Positions 6,940 through 8,040 of a stretch of DNA of 8,040 bases are shown here, piece after piece. The notes beneath the pieces are model-generated. The model made no database searches. It worked only from the letters and a program-made list of their open reading frames with translations, and was not told the origin of the DNA. Each line of letters begins with the position of its first letter. The stretch's first letter is position 1. A program made the position numbers and the translations under genes. The DNA is from Actinomycetes bacterium (GTDB lineage Bacteria > Actinomycetota > Actinomycetes > Actinomycetales > Microbacteriaceae), in assembly GCA_023386675.1 (NCBI GenBank), contig JAEWJG010000413.1, positions 1 to 8,040 of the forward strand. Reading direction: 5' to 3'.

Positions 6940-7623
6940 CTAGGCGGCCGCGCCGGCGCGGTAGCCGACCCCGCGCACGGTCATGACGATCTTCGGGTTG
7001 TCCGGGTCCTGCTCCACCTTGGCGCGCAGTCGCTGCACGTGGACGTTGACGAGCCGGGTGTCTGCTTTGTAGTGGTAGCCCCAGACCTGCTCCAGCAGCA
7101 TCTCGCGGGTGAAGACCTGCTGCGGCTTGGACGCGAGCGCGAGCAGGAGGTCGAACTCCAGCGGGGTGAGGGCGATGCGGGTGTCGCCGCGGCGCACCTC
7201 GTGGCCGGCGACGTCGACGACGAGGTCGCCGACGGTCAGCTCGTCGGCGGGCTGGGTGGCCGCGTTGGGACGGAGCCGGGTGCGGATGCGCGCCACGAGC
7301 TCCTTGGGGTTGAACGGCTTGACCATGTAGTCGTCGGCGCCGGACTCCAGGCCCTTCACCACGTCGGCGGTGTCGGACTTGGCGGTGAGCATGATGATCG
7401 GCGTGCCGGATTCGGCGCGGATGCGTCCGCACACCTCGATGCCGTCCATGCCGGGGAGCATGAGGTCGAGCAGGACGAGATCGGGCTTCGCCGACCGGAA
7501 GGTGTCCACAGCGAGCGACCCGTCCTCGCAGAAGACCGGGTCGAAGCCCTCCGTGCGCAGCACGATGCCGATCATCTCCGCAAGCGCGGTGTCGTCGTCG
7601 ACCACCAGGATGCGACTAGTCAT
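6940..7623 (-). CDS. mtrA: MtrA, OmpR/PhoB-type response regulator
   Basis: 227 aa, almost the same length as mycobacterial MtrA. The receiver domain (1-118) shows the acidic pair D10/D11, the phosphorylated D53 in LLDLMLPGMDG, T80 in IIMLTAK and K102 in MVKPFNP. The winged-helix DNA-binding domain (about 126-225) has LTPLEFDLLLALASKP, FTREMLLEQVWGY and a terminal VMTVRGVGYRAG, diagnostic of the OmpR/PhoB class. An upstream in-frame ATG at 7776 would add 51 residues that are poorly conserved in character and cover the promoter region, so I chose the ATG at 7623, where the receiver domain begins MTSRILVVDDD. GGGGA lies 9 nt before it. It is the first gene of the mtrA-mtrB-lpqB unit. Confidence 0.97.
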   Translation of the reverse strand: MTSRILVVDDDTALAEMIGIVLRTEGFDPVFCEDGSLAVDTFRSAKPDLVLLDLMLPGMDGIEVCGRIRAESGTPIIMLTAKSDTADVVKGLESGADDYMVKPFNPKELVARIRTRLRPNAATQPADELTVGDLVVDVAGHEVRRGDTRIALTPLEFDLLLALASKPQQVFTREMLLEQVWGYHYKADTRLVNVHVQRLRAKVEQDPDNPKIVMTVRGVGYRAGAAA

Positions 7624-7677
7624 GTGGGACGTTCCCCGAACCCTCCTCGAGCGGCAACAGCCGCGGACAACATGACC

Positions 7678-7683
7678 AGCGTA
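7678..7683 (-). promoter_or_regulatory. Candidate -10 element for the mtrA operon
   Basis: TACGCT on the minus strand fits the TAnnnT pattern and would start transcription near 7671, leaving a leader of roughly 48 nt before the mtrA ATG. I find no convincing -35 at 16-18 nt, so this rests on the -10 and position alone. Confidence 0.3.
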
Positions 7684-7739
7684 ATGGAGCAGTCCTGATA
7701 CCGGCTTGAATGAATGCATCACGTGCCCTGTGGATGGGG

Positions 7740-7759
7740 CATCGCTCGCGAGGGCGATG
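7740..7759. promoter_or_regulatory. Inverted repeat between mtrA and the divergent gene
   Basis: CATCGC and GCGATG form perfect 6-bp arms around an 8-nt centre, and allowing one bulged base extends the match to GGCATCGC...GCGATGtGCC. It lies about 117 bp upstream of mtrA and about 49 bp upstream of the rightward start, so it could be an operator for either gene. It does not match any site I can name. Confidence 0.3.
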
Positions 7760-7807
7760 TGCCAGCATGGGAGCAACCTACGACGCGCGGGGACGGAAGG
7801 GCACGGC

Positions 7808-8040
7808 GTGACCGACGAACAGAACTGGCAGGCGCCGGGCTCGCAGGGGCCCGGGTCCCAGGGTGCCGGGGCGCAGGGTGCCGGGTCCCAGGGTGCCGGG
7901 CAGCCGCAGGAGCCGCAGGAGCCGCCGTACGGACAGCCGCAGCCGCCGTACGGACAGCCGCAGCCGCCGTACGGACAGCCGCAGTACGGGCCCTACCCCG
8001 GGTACGGGCAGCCCGGCTGGCAGCAGCCGCAGTACGGGGC
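7808..8040 (+). CDS. Gly/Gln/Pro/Tyr-rich N-terminus of an unidentified protein (cut by right edge)
   Basis: A GTG at 7808, with GGAAGG 7 nt upstream, opens a frame that runs to the window edge (77 complete codons). It starts MTDEQNWQAPGSQG, then has four 5-residue units of the form G[SA]QG[PA] (residues 11-30) and three identical PPYGQPQ units (39-59), followed by more Tyr/Gly/Pro/Gln-rich sequence. Such disordered, uncharged leaders are common in front of membrane proteins of actinobacteria. From memory of similar loci, a membrane protein (for example one with a glycerophosphodiester phosphodiesterase membrane domain) often lies divergent to mtrA, but nothing in the visible part proves this. 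The gene is real on the evidence of its ribosome site, strong codon bias and in-frame repeats; its function is unknown. Confidence 0.75.
   Translation, partial: MTDEQNWQAPGSQGPGSQGAGAQGAGSQGAGQPQEPQEPPYGQPQPPYGQPQPPYGQPQYGPYPGYGQPGWQQPQYG
7838..7897 (+). repeat. Four tandem 15-bp units encoding G[SA]QG[PA]
   Basis: Units begin at 7838, 7853, 7868 and 7883. The second and fourth are identical (gggtcccagggtgcc); the others differ by a few bases. All are in frame with the coding region from 7808. Confidence 0.8.
7922..7984 (+). repeat. Three identical tandem 21-bp units encoding PPYGQPQ
   Basis: Units at 7922-7942, 7943-7963 and 7964-7984 are identical at every base, including synonymous positions. 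They lie in frame in the gene starting at 7808. Identity at the DNA level points to recent duplication by slippage or recombination rather than selection on the peptide alone. Confidence 0.9.

Noticed and set aside
3566..7432. A 1288-residue minus-strand open frame spanning the mtr region
   Set aside because: Only its last 568 residues (from 5272) are LpqB. The upstream part is Arg/Pro/Ala-rich sequence in the wrong frame across mtrA and mtrB, a usual artefact of high-GC DNA.
7624..7776. A 51-residue N-terminal extension of MtrA from the ATG at 7776
   Set aside because: It would cover the promoter region, does not look like a receiver domain, and makes the protein longer than the usual 225-230 residues.
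7838..7984. Possible CRISPR-like or satellite array
   Set aside because: The units are directly adjacent without spacers, in frame and encode a simple peptide repeat.

Overview
The window is high-GC DNA with actinobacterial gene content. The minus-strand order mtrA-mtrB-lpqB-comF-hpf, with long-form HPF and an MtrAB-LpqB signalling unit, points to a Gram-positive actinobacterium. From my memory of gene order the family Microbacteriaceae (Leifsonia-like) is the best guess, but this is not proven by the sequence alone.

Layout, left to right. (1) 1-791, minus: a LysR-type regulator whose 3' end lies beyond the left edge. (2) 792-943: a divergent control region with GGTC/GACC inverted repeats. 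(3) 944-1867, plus: a complete lipoprotein class A serine beta-lactamase with every catalytic motif present. (4) 1868-1954: a strong hairpin between the convergent bla and hpf genes. (5) 1955-2656, minus: long-form ribosome hibernation promoting factor. (6) 2616-3479, minus: a ComF-family phosphoribosyltransferase-like protein whose frame runs unusually far and overlaps the hpf start. (7) 3566-5272, minus: lipoprotein LpqB. (8) 5269-6924, minus: sensor kinase MtrB. (9) 6940-7623, minus: response regulator MtrA. (10) 7624-7807: a divergent promoter region. (11) 7808 to the right edge, plus: the start of a protein with a repetitive Gly/Gln/Pro/Tyr-rich N-terminus.

How they work together. mtrA, mtrB and lpqB form one transcription unit: mtrB has its own Shine-Dalgarno 15 nt after mtrA, and lpqB overlaps mtrB by an ATGA. 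They encode the envelope and cell-division signalling system in which LpqB is the lipoprotein partner of MtrB. comF and hpf follow on the same strand and may be partly co-transcribed, with a possible separate promoter for hpf inside the comF tail. The lysR/bla pair looks like a self-contained, regulated beta-lactam resistance module. It sits next to hpf, where I would expect secA in related genomes, and its codon use is visibly less GC-biased than the mtr genes, so it is a candidate acquired or relocated cassette.

I see no tRNA, rRNA, CRISPR array, transposase or clear insertion-sequence end. Most of the window is conserved housekeeping sequence. The parts most worth a second look are the lysR-bla cassette with its operator-like repeats, the comF/hpf overlap, and the repeat-rich N-terminus at the right edge.
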